Source: Gammaproteobacteria bacterium
GTDB taxonomy: Bacteria; Pseudomonadota; Gammaproteobacteria; Competibacterales; Competibacteraceae
Direction: 5' to 3'
NCBI GenBank assembly: GCA_024235135.1
Contig: JACKMZ010000002.1
Coordinates: forward strand, 310,001 to 374,000
Length of the DNA stretch: 64,000 bases
A model generated the notes under the pieces. It saw nothing but the letters and a program-made list of their open reading frames with translations. It did not search any database and was not told the DNA's origin. Numbering within the stretch: the stretch's first letter is position 1; each line of letters opens with the position of its first letter. Positions 63,204-64,000 of the stretch are shown piece by piece. Made by a program: the position numbers and the translations under genes.

Positions 63204-64000
63204 TCAATGCGAGGCAACGCCTTCGAGCAAGGCCCGCCAAGCCGCGAGCGCCTGTTGTCCGCTGAAATGTCTTTCCAGTGCTTGGCGGGCGTTTGCGCCC
63301 CATTGTCGGCCCAGATCGGGATTGTTGGCCAGCTCGCCAATGATCTTGGCCAATTGCCGGCCATTATCCGGCGCCACCGTCGAGCCGCCGTGTTCCTGGG
63401 CCAGCAAGCGAGCGATTTCACCCTCGGCGTCACCCATGAACACCATGGGCCGCCCCGCGGCGGCAATGCCATAGAATTTGCTGGGCACGATAAAACCTTC
63501 CAATTCGGGTCTTAGGGAAATCAGATGCACGTCGGCCGCGCCGAGGCTTTGCGCCAGCCGTTCGCGGGGTTGATAGGGTTTGAAAGCGAGGTTCTCCAGC
63601 CGTCGGCGGACGGCTTCCCGTTCCAACCAGGTTTTGTAATAGCCATCGCCGATGATCAAGAAGACGATACGGGTCTGTTCTCGCAACAATTCGGCGGCCT
63701 GCAGCACGGCGCCGAAATCATGGGCCCGACCCAGATTGCCGGAATAGCCCACGACGAATCGATCACTCAGTCCCCAAGTGGCGCGCAGTGGATTGGCGGC
63801 CGCGGGGAGGGGTTGCACGGCGTCGGCGTCGGCCCAGTTGTGTATCACGGCGATGCGCGCCGCTGGAATGCGTTGTCCGGTCAGATAAGTCGCCATGCGT
63901 TCCCCTACCGCGACATTCATCGCCGCTTGGCGCAGCGAGGCATTGCGTAGCCCGCGTAGGCAGCGGGCCAAAATGCCGTTCATGGAGCGAACCCGCAAGG
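63204..64000 (-). CDS. Glycosyltransferase family 4 (partial, cut by right window edge)
   Basis: About 265 residues of a GT4-type glycosyltransferase; GT4 proteins usually have around 400, so the N-terminal domain lies beyond the right edge. Seen: VGYSGNLGRAHDFGAVLQA, the nucleotide-sugar region FIVPSKFYGIAAAGRPMVFM with the Glu in LEGF upstream, and GGSTVAPDN. It resembles WcaI/WbuB-type fucosyl- or sugar transferases. It works next to GDP-fucose synthase, so a fucose- or 6-deoxyhexose-containing polysaccharide is likely. Confidence 0.88.
   Translation of the reverse strand, partial: LRVRSMNGILARCLRGLRNASLRQAAMNVAVGERMATYLTGQRIPAARIAVIHNWADADAVQPLPAAANPLRATWGLSDRFVVGYSGNLGRAHDFGAVLQAAELLREQTRIVFLIIGDGYYKTWLEREAVRRRLENLAFKPYQPRERLAQSLGAADVHLISLRPELEGFIVPSKFYGIAAAGRPMVFMGDAEGEIARLLAQEHGGSTVAPDNGRQLAKIIGELANNPDLGRQWGANARQALERHFSGQQALAAWRALLEGVASH

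Noticed and set aside
1..64000. tRNA, rRNA, CRISPR and transposase genes
   Set aside because: No T-loop/anticodon patterns, rRNA-like sequence, regularly spaced repeats or transposase motifs were seen by eye.

Overview
This 64 kb window is chromosomal DNA from a gammaproteobacterium of moderately high GC (roughly 57-58% by eye). The best evidence is the gene order lptC-lptA-lptB-rpoN-hpf-ptsN-hprK-rapZ-ptsH-ptsP-mgtE, the E. coli-like cobalamin methionine synthase, the gcvT-gcvH and moaD-moaE pairs, and genes of lipopolysaccharide and GDP-fucose synthesis. A phasin gene suggests polyhydroxyalkanoate storage. A member of the Competibacter or Chromatiales-like lineages would fit, but the sequence alone does not fix the genus. 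No tRNA, rRNA, CRISPR array or transposase was seen. Both window ends cut a gene: alanine racemase on the left and a glycosyltransferase on the right.

Layout. 1-6045 (minus strand): alr (partial), a divergent pyruvate kinase-like protein, a HugZ-type haem or flavin protein, and a coupled MoxR ATPase/von Willebrand pair. 6046-11444: a small protein behind a perfect FNR-type box, metH with a structured leader, a probable halohydrin dehalogenase, and a DUF2934 protein. 11466-12783: a secreted nuclease and an acetyltransferase. 12897-19298: an ADP-ribosylglycohydrolase and a PPP-family phosphatase, once probably adjacent, now separated by a 4.4 kb accessory island. The island carries an IetA/IetS-type AAA ATPase plus subtilisin-like protease pair (a toxin-antitoxin or anti-phage module). 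The protease is interrupted by one in-frame TGA, and the island is flanked by a 28-bp direct repeat. 19439-24739: an RND efflux pump with its adaptor, and a Nudix hydrolase. 25054-34902: assorted metabolic genes (amidotransferase, an unusual SPFH protein, LysR/DoxX/dioxygenase, PfkB kinase, dgkA, tpx, gcvT-gcvH, UbiB-like kinase). 34936-40116: a phasin with paired operator-like repeats, then a very large multi-PAS GGDEF-EAL protein. 40117-40866: no protein gene, but a sigma-54-type promoter and a strong terminator that together suggest an unannotated RNA. 40925-43905: two dehydrogenases, a thioesterase, moaE and moaD. 44119-54340: a long minus-strand nitrogen-PTS/rpoN/lpt block. 54731-64000: an SDR, the NfeD-slipin pair, a TSUP exporter, an FHA protein, acyl-CoA dehydrogenase, a crotonase, an orphan MraZ-like regulator of Bacteroidetes type, GDP-fucose synthase and the glycosyltransferase.

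How the genes work together. The rpoN block joins transport of lipopolysaccharide to the outer membrane (LptC, LptA, LptB, with KdsC supplying KDO) with sigma-54 and a regulatory phosphorelay (PtsP to HPr to PtsN, with HprK and RapZ). A sigma-54-like promoter lies directly upstream of rpoN, and a near-identical one precedes the unexplained transcript at about 40.55-40.87 kb. GcvT and GcvH feed one-carbon units to the folate pool used by MetH. GDP-fucose synthase and the glycosyltransferase likely belong to a polysaccharide cluster continuing to the right.
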